Below are positions 14,326 to 27,400 of a stretch of 64,000 nucleotides of DNA, piece by piece. Each line of letters opens with the position of its first letter. Positions within the stretch are counted from its first letter, which is position 1. The notes beneath the pieces are model-generated. The model saw only the letters and a program-made list of their open reading frames with translations. It ran no database searches and had not been told where the DNA came from. The stretch covers positions 5,158,173 to 5,222,172 of the forward strand of contig NC_091209.1 of the NCBI RefSeq assembly GCF_040958095.1. Direction: 5' to 3'. The translations under genes were made by a program, and so were the position numbers. The stretch is from Procambarus clarkii (taxonomy: Eukaryota > Arthropoda > Malacostraca > Decapoda > Cambaridae).

Positions 14326-14437
14326 TATACACCAACGCACCAGCATAAGGTAAACTGCTCTTACAAGTCAAAAATTGTCGTTTTAATATTTTAACATTGT
14401 CTTCCCCCCAGTAATGTGCTTCATGCCCCTAAGCCTT

Positions 14438-15053
14438 GCCAGCCCTCCTCGAGGACCTCCTCCAGGCGCCCTCCTCGAGGACCTCCTCCAGCCGCCCTCC
14501 TCAAGGACCTCCTCCAGGCGCCCTCCTCAAGGACCTCCTCCAGGCGCCTTCCTCAAGGACCTCCTCCAGGCGCCCTCCTCAAGGACCTCCTCTAGGCGCC
14601 CTCCTCGAGGACCTCCTCCTCCAGGCGCCCTCCTCAAGGACCTTCTCCAGGCGCCCTCCTCAAGGACCTCCTCCAGGCGCCCTCCTCAAGGACCTCCTCC
14701 AGGCGCCCTCCTCAAGGACCTCCTCCAGGCGCCCTCCTCAAGGACCTCCTCCTCCAGGCGCCCTCCTCAAGGACCTCCTCCAGGCGCCTTCCTCAAGGAC
14801 CTCCTCCTCCAGGCGCCCTCCTCAAGGACCTTCTCCAGGCGCCCTCCTCAAGGACCTCCTCCAGGCGCCCTCCTCAAGGACCTCCTCCAGGCGCCCTCCT
14901 CAAGGACCTCCTCCAGGCGCCCTCCTCAAGGACCTCCTCCTCCAGGCGCCCTCCTCAAGGACCTCCTCCAGGCGCCCTCCTCAAGGACCTCCTCCTCCAG
15001 GCGCCCTCCTCAAGGACCTTCTCCAGGCGCCCTCCTCAAGGACCTCCTCCATT
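14438..15053 (+). repeat. 26/29-bp pyrimidine-rich minisatellite
   Basis: About 23 units of 26 bp with core CTCAAGGACCTCCTCCAGGC. Some units are 29 bp through an added CTC. Because 26 is not a multiple of 3 the frame rotates each unit, and the Pro-, Ser- and Leu-rich open frames of over 200 codons in two plus frames are spurious. Confidence 0.96.
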
Positions 15054-15243
15054 GTTACATTTTTGGGCCGGTGAGACAACTTTGGTTATTGTGTGAGTTC
15101 AATCTGCAGGTCCGCCCCAGATTAAGGCTTGAGGCCTCCTCGCCACACAAGGGGACGTGAACACAAGCCCCACTGTAACAATGACAAACATTCACAAGAA
15201 CACAGCTTTTGTCTGCAGTGTAACAACGACAAGCGTTTATAAG

Positions 15244-15740
15244 TAGTTTGCTTGCCACTCTCCTTGGTGTGCGATAAGTCACTGGAAACAGGAGACTTGC
15301 CAGAAATATGGAAGACGGCTAATGTAGTCCCATTATACACAACCGTTGACAGACAAGAGGCACTGAACTACAGGCCAGTGTCCTTAACTTGTATACCATG
15401 CAAGGTGATGGAGAAGATCGTGAGGGGAAAACTTAGTAGCACATCTGGAGAGAAGGGACTTCGTGACAACCCATCAACATGGGTTCAGGGAGGGTAAATC
15501 TTGCCTCGCAGGCTTATTAGAATTCAATGACCAGGTGACAAAGATTAAGTAAGAAAAAGAGGAGTGGGCAGACTGCATTTTTTTGGACTGTCGGAAAGCC
15601 TTTGACATAGTTCCCCATAAGTGGTTGGTGCATAAGTTGGTGAAACACGCAGGAATAACTGGTAAGGTGTTCCAGAGGATAAGGGAATACCTAAGCAATA
15701 GGAAACAGAGAGTTACAGTGAGGGGTGAGACCTCAGATTG
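15244..15740 (+). pseudogene. Fragment of the same LINE reverse transcriptase, plus strand
   Basis: Matches the middle of the 12-13.8 kb LINE. It shows SLETGDLPEIWKTANVVP and NYRPVSLTCIPCKVM in one frame (15252-15497), then DCRKAFDIVPHK and YLSNRKQRVTV in another (15583-15735). It is broken by at least one frameshift and an in-frame stop (TAAG at about 15548). Both ends are sharp: the right end at GACCTCAGATTG meets the 28-bp satellite exactly, and the left end follows unrelated sequence after the 26/29-bp array. It lacks the FADD region and has no function. Confidence 0.85.
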
Positions 15741-17765
15741 CTACTTGTGCGGTAACCTGACCCCATTGTTGCTTGTGAGGTAACCTGACCCCATTGTTGC
15801 TTGTGGGGTAACCTGACCCCATTGTTACTTGTGGGGTAACCTGACCCCATTGTTGCTTGTGGGGTAACCTGACCCCATTGTTACTTGTGGGGTAACCTGA
15901 CCCCATTGTTACTTGTGAGGTAACCTGACCCCATTGTTGCTTGTGGGGTAACCTGACCCCATTGTTACTTGTGAGGTAACCTGACCCCATTGTTGCTTGT
16001 GGGGTAACCTGACCCCATTGTTACTTGTGGGGTAACCTGACCCCATTGTTACTTGTGAGGTAACCTGACCCCATTGTTGCTTGTGGGGTAACCTGACCCC
16101 ATTGTTACTTGTGGGGTAACCTGACCCCATTGTTGCTTGTGAGGTAACCTGACCCCATTGTTGCTTGTGGGGTAACCTGACCCCATTGTTGCTTGTGGGG
16201 TAACCTGACCCCATTGTTACTTGTAGGGTAACCTGACCCCATTGTTACTTGTGGGGTAACCTGACCCCATTGTTACTTCTGGGGTAACCTGACCCCATTG
16301 TTACCTGTGAGGTAACCTGACCCCATTGTTGCTTGTGGGGTAACCTGACCCCATTGTTACTTGTGAGGTAACCTGACCCCATTGTTGCTTGTGGGGTAAC
16401 CTGACCCCATTGTTACTTGTGGGGTAACCTGACCCCATTGTTACTTGTGGGGTAACCTGACCCCATTGTTACTTGTGGGGTAACCAGACCCCATTGTTAC
16501 TTGTGGGGTAACCAGACCCCATTGTTACTTGTGGGGTAACCTGACCCCATTGTTACTTGTGGGGTAACCAGACCCCATTGTTACTTGTGGGGTAACCAGA
16601 CCCCATTGTTACTTGTGGGGTAACCTGACCCAATTGTTACTTGTGGGGTAACCAGACCCCATTGATACTTGTGGGGTAACCTGACCCCATTGTTACTTGT
16701 GAGGTAACCTGACCCCATTGTTACTTGTGGGGTAACCTGACCCCATTGATACTTGTGGGGTAACCTGACCCCATTGTTACTTGTGGGGTAACCAGACCCC
16801 ATTGATACTTGTGGGGTAACCTGACCCCATTGTTACTTGTGAGGTAACCTGACCCCATTGTTACTTGTGGGGTAACCTGACCCCATTGTTACTTGTGGGG
16901 TAACCTGACCCCATTGTTGCTTGTGAGGTAAGCTGACCCCATTGTTACTTGTGGGGTAACCTGACCCCATTGTTACTTGTGGGGTAACCTGACCCCATTG
17001 TTGCTTGTGGGGTAACCTGACCCCATTGTTATTTGTGGGGTAACCTGACCCCATTGTTACTTGTGAGGTAACCTGACCCCATTGGTGCTTGTGGGGTTAC
17101 CTGACCCCATTGTTACTTGTGAGGTAACCTGACCCCATTGTTACTTGTGGGGTAACCTGACCCCATTGATACTTGTGGGGTAACTTGACCCCATTGTTAC
17201 TTGTGGGGTAACCAGACCCCATTGATACTTGTGGGGTAACCTGACCCCATTGTTACTTGTGAGGTAACCTGACCCCATTGTTACTTGTGGGGTAACCTGA
17301 CCCCATTGTTACTTGTGGGGTAACCTGACCCCATTGTTGCTTGTGATGTAAGCTGACCCCATTGTTACTTGTGGGGTAACCTGACCCCATTGTTACTTGT
17401 GGGGTAACCTGACCCCATTGTTGCTTGTGGGGTAACCTGACCCCATTGTTACTTGTGGGGTAACCTGACCCCATTGTTACTTGTGGGGTAACCTGACCCC
17501 ATTGTTACTTGTGGGGTAACCTGACTCCATTGTTACTTGTGGGGTAACCTGACCCCATTGTTACTTGTGGGGTAACCTGACCCCATTGTTTCTTGTGGGG
17601 TAACCTGACCCCATTGTTACTTGTGGGGTAACCTGACCCCATTGTTACTTGTGGCGTAACCTGACCCCATTGTTACTTGTGGGGTAACCTGACCCAATTG
17701 TTACTTGTGGGGTAACTTGACCCCATTGTTACTTGTGGGGTAACCTGACCCCATTGTTACTTGTG
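15741..17765 (+). repeat. 28-bp satellite, about 72 units
   Basis: The monomer contains TTACTTGTGGGGTAACCTGA and then CCCCATTG. Each unit carries two dyads: GGGGT and ACCCC six bases apart, and the 7-bp palindrome GGTAACC. Variants (GTTGC/GTTAC, GTGAGG/GTGGGG, CCTG/CCAG) recur in blocks. The block around 16580-16960 is echoed at 17080-17400, which suggests a higher-order duplication of several hundred bp. Confidence 0.96.
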
Positions 17766-17992
17766 TATAGAGCTTCGTCGCACTACAACTTGTAGAGCTG
17801 AGCTCCACTGTCAACTCCACAACACCTCGAGGCTCACAAAGAGCTGGGAGAAAGTCTGGTCACGCCAGCCACTAAGCTTCCTCAGGCTGGTAGACTGTCT
17901 TGAGCAACTGACCCCAGGATCATGAACCTCTTCATCTTACTTATTACTATGAACAGGACGACTGACGCCAATGTTGAATGTCTTTATTGGCA
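17766..17992. other. Short unannotated spacer
   Basis: No recognisable element between the 28-bp and 30-bp arrays. Confidence 0.5.
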
Positions 17993-18136
17993 TAACAACC
18001 AGTACCAGGCTCACCCAGTGCCAGTACCTTGGCCACCCAGTGCCAGTACCTTAGCCATCCAGTGCCAGTCAACCAGTACCTTGGCCACCCAGTGCCAGTA
18101 AACAAGGACCTTGGCCACCCCCAAGGGGCCAAGGTC
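17993..18136 (+). repeat. 30-bp minisatellite, left part
   Basis: About four degenerate units of the 30-bp repeat with core CAACCAGGACCTTGGCCACC. The array is split here by the SINE that follows. Confidence 0.88.
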
Positions 18137-18404
18137 CACCAGGCTACGAGGCCCCAAGGTGGGGCCTCGTAGCCTGGTGGATAGCGCGCAGGATTCGTAA
18201 TTCTGTGCCGCGGGTTCGATTCCCGCACGAAGCAGAAACAAATGGGCAAAAGTTTCTTTCACCCTGAATGCCCCTGTTACCTAGCAGTAAATAGGTACCT
18301 GGGAGTTAGTCAGCTGGCTTCCTGGGGGTGGAGGCCTGGTCGAGGACCGGGCCGCGGGGACACTAAAGCCCCGAAATCATCTCAAGATATAACCTCAAGA
18401 TAAC
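18137..18404 (+). mobile_element. tRNA-Thr-derived SINE with inverted head
   Basis: The SINE runs from GGGGCCTCGTAGCC (18161) to a tail of CTCAAGATA-type repeats ending at about 18404. It is inserted in the 30-bp minisatellite, which resumes at 18405. Upstream, 18136-18155 is a perfect 20-bp reverse complement of the first 20 bases (18161-18180), separated by AAGGT. The inverted piece continues leftward into reverse-complemented minisatellite (GGCCAAGGTC at 18127-18136). The central section with CTGTTACCTAGCAGTAAATAGGTACCTGGG reappears as a remnant at 63722. No clear target duplication was found. Confidence 0.88.
18164..18234 (+). pseudogene. tRNA-Thr(CGT)-like head of the SINE
   Basis: It folds as a nearly complete cloverleaf. 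The acceptor arms GCCTCGT and ACGAAGC have one mismatch, box A is TAGCCTGGTGG, the anticodon stem is CAGGA/TTCTG around loop TTCGTAA (anticodon CGT), and the T arm CGGGTTCGATTCCCG is perfect. Its position at the head of an interspersed element and the missing CCA-type context make it a SINE promoter, not a working host tRNA gene. Confidence 0.8.
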
Positions 18405-18838
18405 CCAGTACCAGTCAACAAAGACCTTGGCCACCCAGTGCCAGTCAACCAAGACCTTGGCCACCCAGTACCAGTCAACCAAGACCTTGGCCACCCAGTA
18501 CCAGTCAACCAAGACCTTGGCCACCCAGTGCCAGTCAGCCAGGACCTTGGCCACCCAGTGCCAGTACCAGTCAACCAGGACCTTGGCCACCCAGTGCCAG
18601 TCAACCAGGACCTTGGCCACCCAGTGCCAGTCAACCAGGACCTTGGCCACCCAGTGCCAGTCAACCAGGACCTTGGCCACCCAGTGCCAGTCAACCAGGA
18701 CCTTGGCCACCCAGTGCCAGTCAACCAAGACCTTGGCCACCCAGTACCAGTCAACCAAGACCTTGGCCACCCAGTACCAGTCAACCAGGACCTTGGCCAC
18801 CCAGTGCCAGTCAGCCAGGACCTTAGCCACCCAGTAAC
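18405..18838 (+). repeat. 30-bp minisatellite, right part
   Basis: About 14 units of exactly 30 bp, with an extra CCAGTA in one unit near 18561. The long open frames on both strands (Gln-Ser-Thr-rich, Trp-Pro-Arg-rich) persist because 30 is a multiple of 3 and the unit lacks stops. No gene is inferred. Confidence 0.95.
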
Positions 18839-20373
18839 GAGGGCCAGATCTGAATTAGCTTATCTTCTCTTGTTTAGCTACAACAGGTCGTTATGTACTG
18901 TGATGTATGGTGTTCACCAGAGTTCCGGCTTGCTGTAACCTTCAGTCCAACTCCTCGAGCCTGAAGCGTTTGATCTCCTACCTGTCACGACACGAGAACC
19001 TTGAACCTTAATACCTGCCAATTCACTAGAGACTTAAAGAAAGAACGCCGCCACCACCTGACTTAATTCCTTTACTGATAAATCCCCCTAACTGACGGTG
19101 AAGCAGGAAACTGTCAATTAGCCCTGAATGTGGATCACCAATTATCCGAAAGGAGAGATGAGATTTACTTTAAATGTGTAGTTTAACTCGATAAACGTGT
19201 AGTTTAACTCAACAAAAGGGCTTATAGTGAATAGAATAAGGGATGCTGTAGAGTTCACAGGAGTCTATTCGATAATCAGGGGCGGGAATAAACCTTACCG
19301 AAATAAAAGAATATAACATATACACTGGGGAAATTCCACTAAATACTATAAATTCTAAACAAGATCTATTAAAACAAATAATTATCATGGAACAAATGAA
19401 CACTCCCTGCTGAATTTATTCGTAATGAAATTCTTGCTAAAGTAGAGGCACTGATTAATGAATTTAAAAGGAACTGAACCAACTTGTAATCACTTTATGT
19501 CATGCCAGATGTTCAGCCTGGCCCTCTGGAGGGTAGATGCTGGCCTCAGACGTCCGCTCCTCACACTGATCTAACACTCACTCTGACCTCTGAAGTTGAC
19601 CTGGGCTAGTTGACCAACCTCACTAACAAGCCTAGTTATCAAGGGTAACTCATTGTACTGGTCACTTATTATGATCAGTACATTCCTATTTCAAAACTAA
19701 TGACAAATTACATAGGTACTTGAGTTAGGTTGATTATTAATTATAATATTGAATGATACTCTAAATTTATAATTTCCATGAAGTAATAGACAAGATGATC
19801 GGTACATATTTTCCACCTTGTTGTTGTTCTCATCCTGAGATTCGTCTGTACTTGACGACGAGTGGACTCTTTACTTTGAATTGTCGTTAAATTAACAGTT
19901 ACTTAACAAGAGACGTTAATAATTACCATTACTTTTACTAACTGAATTTTTCTAAATCTGATGAATTAATTCAGGGGGAAGGTTGTAACACTCGTGCCTG
20001 CCTCACTTCCCTGCTAGTCTCTCGGGACACTCTTCCTGGAAACTCGGGTATAAACTCCCCTGAAACTCCAAAACCTAGATAATCCCTGTCTACAATACTA
20101 TACAAGGTCTCTAAGCTTCTAAAACAGCGTAGACTGTTACAGCCCACTTGCTCAAATTTTTAAGTAACATTGTTTTTAATCAAAAACACGATGTTAATTA
20201 TCCTAATCCTTTACATTACAAAGAAAAATGTAACCAAATGCCTAAAAGAGAAAGTCTACGGTACCTTAAAATCACTACAATCAGAAAATTGCATCACAAT
20301 AAACATTTAAAAACATGCAGATCCCAGCATTTGAATCTCGACTGTCAGGCTGACAGTCCAACAGTTACCAGTC
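18839..20373. other. AT-rich unannotated sequence
   Basis: About 1.5 kb without a recognisable gene, RNA or mobile element. The longest open frames are short and featureless. Confidence 0.5.
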
Positions 20374-21404
20374 AGGTGGACGAGGGGAGGGTGGACGAGG
20401 GGAGGGTGGACGAGGGGAGGGTGGACGAGGAGAGGGTGGACGAGGGGAGGGTGGACGAGGGGGAGGGTGGACGAGGGGGAGGGTGGACGAGGGGAGGGTG
20501 GACGAGGGGAGGGTGGACGAGGAGAGGGTGGACGAGGGGAGGGTGGACGAGGGGGAGGGTGGACGAGGGGGAGGGTGGACGAGGAGGAGGGAGGACGAGG
20601 AGGAGGAGGGAGGACGAGGGGGAGGGTGGACGAGGGGGAGGGTGGACGAGAGGGAGGGTGGACGAGGGGGAGGGTGGACGAGGGGGAGGGTGGAAGAGGG
20701 GAGGGAGGACGAGGGGGAGGGAGGACGAGGGGGAGGGTGGACGAGGGGGAGGGTGGACGAGAGGGAGGGTGGACGAGGGGGAGGATGGACGAGGGGGAGA
20801 GTGGAAGAGGGGAGGGAGGACGAGGGGGAGGGAGGACGAGGGGGAGGGTGGACGAGGGGGAGGGTGGAAGAGGGGAGGGAGGACGAGGGGGAGGGAGGAC
20901 GAGGGGGAGGGTGGACGAGGGGGAGGGTGGACGAGAGGGAGGGAGGACGAGGGGAGGGTGGACGAGGGGAGGGTGGACGAGGGGGAGGGTGGACGAGGGG
21001 GAGGGTGGACGAGGGGGAGGGTGGACGAGGGGGAGGGAGGACGAGGGGGAGGGTGGACGAGGGGAGAGTGAACGAGAGGAAGGGTGGACGAGAGGAGGGA
21101 GGACGAGGGGAGGTTGGACGAGGGGGAGGGTGGACGAGGGGGAGGGTGGACGAGGGGGAGGGTGGACGAGGGGGAGGGTGGACGAGGGGGAGGGAGGACG
21201 AGGGGAGGGTGGACGAGGGGGAGGGTGGACGAGGGGGAGGGTGGACGAGGGGGAGGGTGGACGAGGGGAGGGTGGACGAGGGGGAGGGTGGACGAGGGGG
21301 AGGGTGGACGAGGGGGAGGGTGGACGAGGGGGAGGGAGGACGAGGGGAGGGTGGACGAGGGGGAGGGAGGACGAAGGGAGGGTGGACTAGGGGAGGGAGG
21401 ACGT
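20374..21404 (+). repeat. 15/16-bp purine-rich minisatellite
   Basis: About 66 units of GGACGAGGGGGAGGGT (16 bp) or the same with one G fewer (15 bp), with GAGGGAGG and GAGGAG variants. Strong strand asymmetry (almost no C or T except in GACG and GGT) gives G-rich tracts that could form unusual DNA structures. The Gly-Arg-Glu and Pro-Ser-Arg-rich open frames of up to 446 codons are artefacts. Confidence 0.96.
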
Positions 21405-24400
21405 ATAACATATGCATAACATACCGTCCACATAACAGCCCGTCAACATAACAGTCCGTCCACATAACAGACCGTCCACATAACAGCCCGTCCACATAAC
21501 AGCCCGTCCACATAACAGTCCGTCCACATAACAGCCCGTCCACATAACAGTCCGTCCACATAACAGCCCGTCCACATAACAGCCCGTCCACATAACAGTC
21601 CGTCCACATAACAGCCCGTCCACATAACTGTCCGTCCACATAACTGTCCGTCCACATAACCGCCTGTCCACATAACAGTCCGTCCACATAACAGTCCGTC
21701 CACATAACAGACTGTCCTCATAACAGTCCGTCCACATAACTGTCCGTCCACATAACAGTCCGTCTACATAACCGCCCACCCACATAACAGCCCGTCCACA
21801 TAACTGTCCGTCCACATAACAGTCCGTCCACATAACAGCCCGTCCTCATAACTGTCCGTCCACATAACAGACCGTCCACATAACTGTTCGTCCACATAAC
21901 TGTCCGTCCACATAACAGCCCGTCCACATAACAGTCCGTCCACATAACAGTCCGTCCACATAACAGCCCGTCCACATAACGGATCGTCCACATAACAGCC
22001 CGTCCACATAACAGCCCGTCCTCATAACAGCCCGTCCACATAACAGCCCGTCCACATAACAGACCGTCCACATAACAGCCCGTCCACATAACAGCCCGTC
22101 CTCATAACAGTCCGTCCACATAACTGCCGTCCACATAACAGCCCGTCCACATAACAGTCCGTCCACATAACAGTCCCTCCACATAACAGTTCGTCCACAT
22201 AACAGTCCGTCCACATAACAGACCGTCCACATAACCACCCGTCCTCATAACAGCCCGTCCTCATAACAGCCCGTCGACATAACAGCCCGTCCACATAACA
22301 GTCCGTCCACATAACAGTCCGTCCACATAACAGCCCGTCCACATAACAGACCGTCCACATAACAGACCGTCCACATAACAGACCGTCCTCATAACAGTCC
22401 GTCCACATAACAGTCCGTCCACATAACAGACCGTCCACATAACAGATCGTCCACATAACAGTCCGTCCACATAACAGACCGTCTACATAACAGTCCGTCC
22501 ACATAACAGTCCGTCCACATAATAGTTCGTCCACATAACAGTCCGTCCACATAACAGACCGTCCACATAACAGACCGTCCACATAACAGACCGTCCACAT
22601 AACAGTCCGTCCACATAACAGTCCGTCCACATAACAGTCCGTCCACATAACAGACCGTCCACATAACAGCCCGTCCACATAACAGCCCGTCCACATAACT
22701 GTCCGTCCACATAACTGTCCGTCCACATAACAGCCCGTCTACATAACCGCCCGTCATCATAAGTGTCCGTCTACATAACCGCCCGTCCACATAACAGCCC
22801 GTCCACATAACTGTCCGTCCACATAACAGTCCGTCCACATAACAGCCCGTCCACATAACAGTCCGTCCACATAACAGACCGTCCACATAACTGTCCGTCC
22901 ACATAACAGTCCGTCCACATAACAGCCCGTCCACATAACAGACCGTCCACATAACTGTCCGTCCACATAACAGCCCGTCCACATAACTGTCCGTCCACAT
23001 AACAGTCCGTCCACATAACAGCCCGTCCTCATAACTGTCCGTCCACATAACAGACCGTCCACATAACAGCCCGTCCACATAACAGACCGTCCACATAACA
23101 GACCGTCCACATAACTGTCCGTCCACATAACTGTCCGTCCACATAACTGTCCGTCCACATAACAGCCCGTCCACATAACAGTCCGTCCACATAACTGTCC
23201 GTCCACATAACAGACCGTCCACATAACAGCCCGTCCACATAACTGTCCGTCCACATAACGGCCCGTCCACATAACAGCCCGTCCACATAACAGCCGGTCC
23301 ACATAACAGTCCGTCCTCATAACTGTCCGTCCACATAACAGACCGTCCACATAACAGACCGTCCACATAACCACCCGTCCACATAACAGTCCGTCCACAT
23401 AACAGTCCGTCCTCATAACAGTCCGACCACATAACAGTCCGTCCACATAACAGACCGTCCACATAACAGCCCGTCCATATAACAGTCCGTCCACATAACA
23501 GACCGTCCACATAACAGTCCGTCCACATAACAGCCCGTCCACATAACAGATCGTCCACATAACAGCCCGTCCACATAACAGCCTGTCCTCATAACAGCCC
23601 GTCCACATAACAGACCGTCCACATAACAGCCCGTCCACATAACAGTCCGTCCACATAACAGTCCGTCCACATAACAGTCCGTCCACATAACAGACCGTCT
23701 ACATAACAGTCCGTCCACATAACAGTCCGTCCACATAACAGTTCGTCCACATAACAGTCCGTCCACATAACAGACCGTCCACATAACCACCCGTCCTCAT
23801 AACAGCCCGTCCTCATAACAGCCCGTCCACATAACAGACCGTCCACATAACAGACCGTCCACATAACAGACCGTCCACATAACAGTCCGTCCACATAACA
23901 GACCGTCTACATAACAGACCGTCCACATAACAGACCGTCCACATAACAGACCGTCCACATAACAGACCGTCCACATAACAGTCCGTCCACATAACAGTCC
24001 GTCCACATAACAGTCCGTCCACATAACAGCCCGTCCACATAACAGCCCGTCCACATAACAGCCCGTCCACATAACAGTCCGTCCACATGACTGTCCGTCC
24101 ACATAACAGCCCGTCCACATAACTGTCCGTCCACATAACAGCCCGTCTACATAACCACCCGTCTTCATAACTGTCCGTCTACATAACCGCCCGTCCACAT
24201 AACAGCCCGTCCACATAACTGTCCGTCCACATAACAGTCCGTCCACATAACAGCCCGTCCTCTTAACTGTCCGTCCACATAACAGACCGTCCACATAACT
24301 GTCCGTCCACATAACTGTCCGTCCACATAACTGTCCGTCCACATAACAGCCCGTCCACATAACTGTCCGTCCACATAACAGCCTGTCCACATAACAGTCC

Positions 24401-27400
24401 GTCCACATAACTGCCGTCCACATAACAGCCCGTCCACATAACAGTCCGTCCACATAACTGTCCGTCCACATAACAGACCGTCCACATAACAGCCCGTCCA
24501 CATAACAGTCCGTCCACATAACAGACCGTCCACATAACCACCCGTCCTCATAACAGCCTGTCCTCATAACAGCCCGTCCACATAACAGACCGTCCACATA
24601 ACAGACCGTCCACATAACAGACCGTCCACATAACAGTCCGTCCACATAACAGACCGTCCACATAACAGACCGTCCACATAACAGACCGTCCACATAACAG
24701 ACCGTCCACATAACAGACCGTCCATATAACAGTCCGTCCACATAACAGTCCGTCCACATAACAGTCCGTCCACATAACAGCCCGTCCACATAAAAGCCCG
24801 TCCACATAACAGCCCGTCCACATAACAGTCCGTCCACATAACAGCCCGTCTACATAACCACCCGTCTTCATAACTGTCCGTCTACATAACCGCCCGTCCA
24901 CATAACAGCCCGTCCACATAACTGTCCGTCCACATAACAGTCCGTCCACATAACAGCCCGTCCTCATAACTGTCCGTCCACATAACAGACCGTCCACATA
25001 ACAGCCCGTCCACATAACTGTCCGTCCACATAACAGCCCGTCCACATAACAGTCCGTCCACATAACTGCCGTCCACATAACAGCCCGTCCACATAACAGT
25101 CCGTCCACATAACTGTCCGTCCACATAACAGACCGTCCACATAACAGCCCGTCCACATAACTGTCCGTCCACATAACGGCCCGTCCACATAACAGCCCGT
25201 CCACATAACAGCCCGTCCACATAACAGTCCGTCCTCATAACTGTCCGTCCACATAACAGACCGTCCACATAATAGACCGTCCACATAACCACCCGTCCAC
25301 ATAACAGTCCGTCCACATAACAGTCCGTCCTCATAACAGTCCGACCACATAACAGTCCGTCCACATAACAGACCGTCTACATAACAGTCCGATCACATAA
25401 CAGCCCGTCCACATAACAGTCCGTTCACATAACAGTCCGCTCACATAACAGTCCGTCCACATAACAGTCCGTCCACATAACAGACCGTCCACATAACCAC
25501 CCGTTCTCATAACAGTCCGTCCACATAACAGACCGTCCACATAACAGCCCGTCCACATAACAGTCCGTCCACATAACAGACCGTCTACATAACAGTCCGT
25601 TCACATAACAATCCGTCCACATAACAGTCCGTCCACATAACAGTCCGTCCACATAACTGCCCGTCCACATAACAGCCCGTCCACATAACAGCCCGTCCAC
25701 ATAACAGCCCGTCCTCATAACAGCCCGTCCACATAACAGACCGTCCACATAACAGACCGTCCACATAACACCCCGTCCACATAACAGTCCGTACACATAA
25801 CAGTCCGTCCACATAACAGTCCGTCCACATAACAGACCGTCTACATAACAGTCCGTCCACATAACAGACCGTCCACATAACCACCCGTCCTCATAACAGC
25901 CCGTCCTCATAACAGCCCGTCCACATAACAGACCGTCCACATAACAGTCCGTCCACATAACAGACCGTGAACATAACAGACCGTCCACATAACAGACCGT
26001 CCACATAACAGCCCGTCCACATAACAGTCCGTCCACATAACAGTCCGTCCACGTAACAGACCGTCCACATAACAGCCCGTCCACTTAACAGTCCGTCCAC
26101 ATAACAGACCGTCTACATAACAGACCGTCCACAAACAGACCGTCCACATAACAGACCGTCCAAATAAGTCCGTCCACATAACAGTCCGTCCAAATAACAG
26201 TCCGTCCACATAACAGTCCGTCCAAATAACAGTCCGTCCACATAACAGTCCGTCCACATAACAGTGCGTCCTCATAACAGACCGTCCACATAACTGTCCG
26301 TCCACATAACAGTCCGTCCTCATAACAGTCCGTCTACATAACAGTCCGTCCACATAACAGTCCGTCCACATAACAGTCCGTCCATATAACAGTCCGTCCT
26401 CATAACAGACCGTCCACATAACTGTCCGTCTACATAACAGTCCGTCCTCATAACAGACCGTCCACATAATTGTCCGTCCACATAACAGTCCGTCCACATA
26501 ACAGTCCGTCCTCATAACAGTCCGTCCACATAACAGTCCGTCCACATAACAGTCCGTCCACATAACAGTCCGTCCACATAACAGTCCGTCCTCATAACAG
26601 TCCGTCCACATAACAGACCGTCTACATAACAGTCCGTCCACATAACAGTCCGTCCACATAACAGTCCGTCCTCATAACAGTCCGTCCTCATAACAGTCCG
26701 TCCACATAACAGACCGTCTACATAACAGTCCGTCCACATAACAGACCGTCTACATAACAGTCCGTCCTCATAACAGACCGTCCACATGACTGTCCGTCCA
26801 CATAACAGTCCGTCCTCAAAACAGACCGTCCTCATAACAGTCCGTCCTCAAAACAGTCCGTCCACATAACAGTCCGTCCACATAACAGTCCGTCCACATA
26901 ACAGTCCGTCCACATAACAGTGCGTCCTCATAACAGACCGTCCACATAACAGTCCGTCTACATAACAGTCCGTCCACATAACAGTCCGTCCACATAACAG
27001 TCCGTCCTCATAACAGTCCGTCCTCATAACAGTCCGTCCACATAACAGACCGTCTACATAACAGTCCGTCTACATAACAGTCCGTTCACATAACAGTCCG
27101 TCCACATAACTGTCCGTCAACATAACTGTCCGTCCACATAACAGCCCGTCCACATAACAGTCCGTCCACATAACAGTCCACCACATAAGTCTGTCCTCAT
27201 AACTGTCCGTCCACATAACGGCCCGTCCACATAACAGTCCGTTCACATAACAGTCCGTCCACATAACAGTCCGTCCACATAACAGTCCGTCCACATAACG
27301 GCCCGTCCACATAACGGTCCGTCCACATAACGGCCCGTCCACATAACAGTCCGTCCACATAACAGTCCGACCACATAACAGTCCGTCCACATAACACCCC

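Noticed and set aside
14414-15160. Pro-rich proteins in two overlapping plus frames
   Set aside because: Both follow the 26/29-bp repeat; similar peptides in two frames at once indicate repeat-driven openness.
15741-17765. CRISPR-like array of direct repeats with a palindrome
   Set aside because: Units are directly adjacent with no unique spacers, no cas genes are present, and the context is eukaryotic.
18164-18234. Functional tRNA-Thr gene
   Set aside because: The cloverleaf is good but it forms the head of a SINE with body and tail, has an acceptor mismatch, and sits within a disrupted minisatellite.
20365-21705. Long Pro/Ser-rich and Gly/Arg-rich frames on both strands
   Set aside because: Artefact of the stop-free purine-rich 15/16-bp array.
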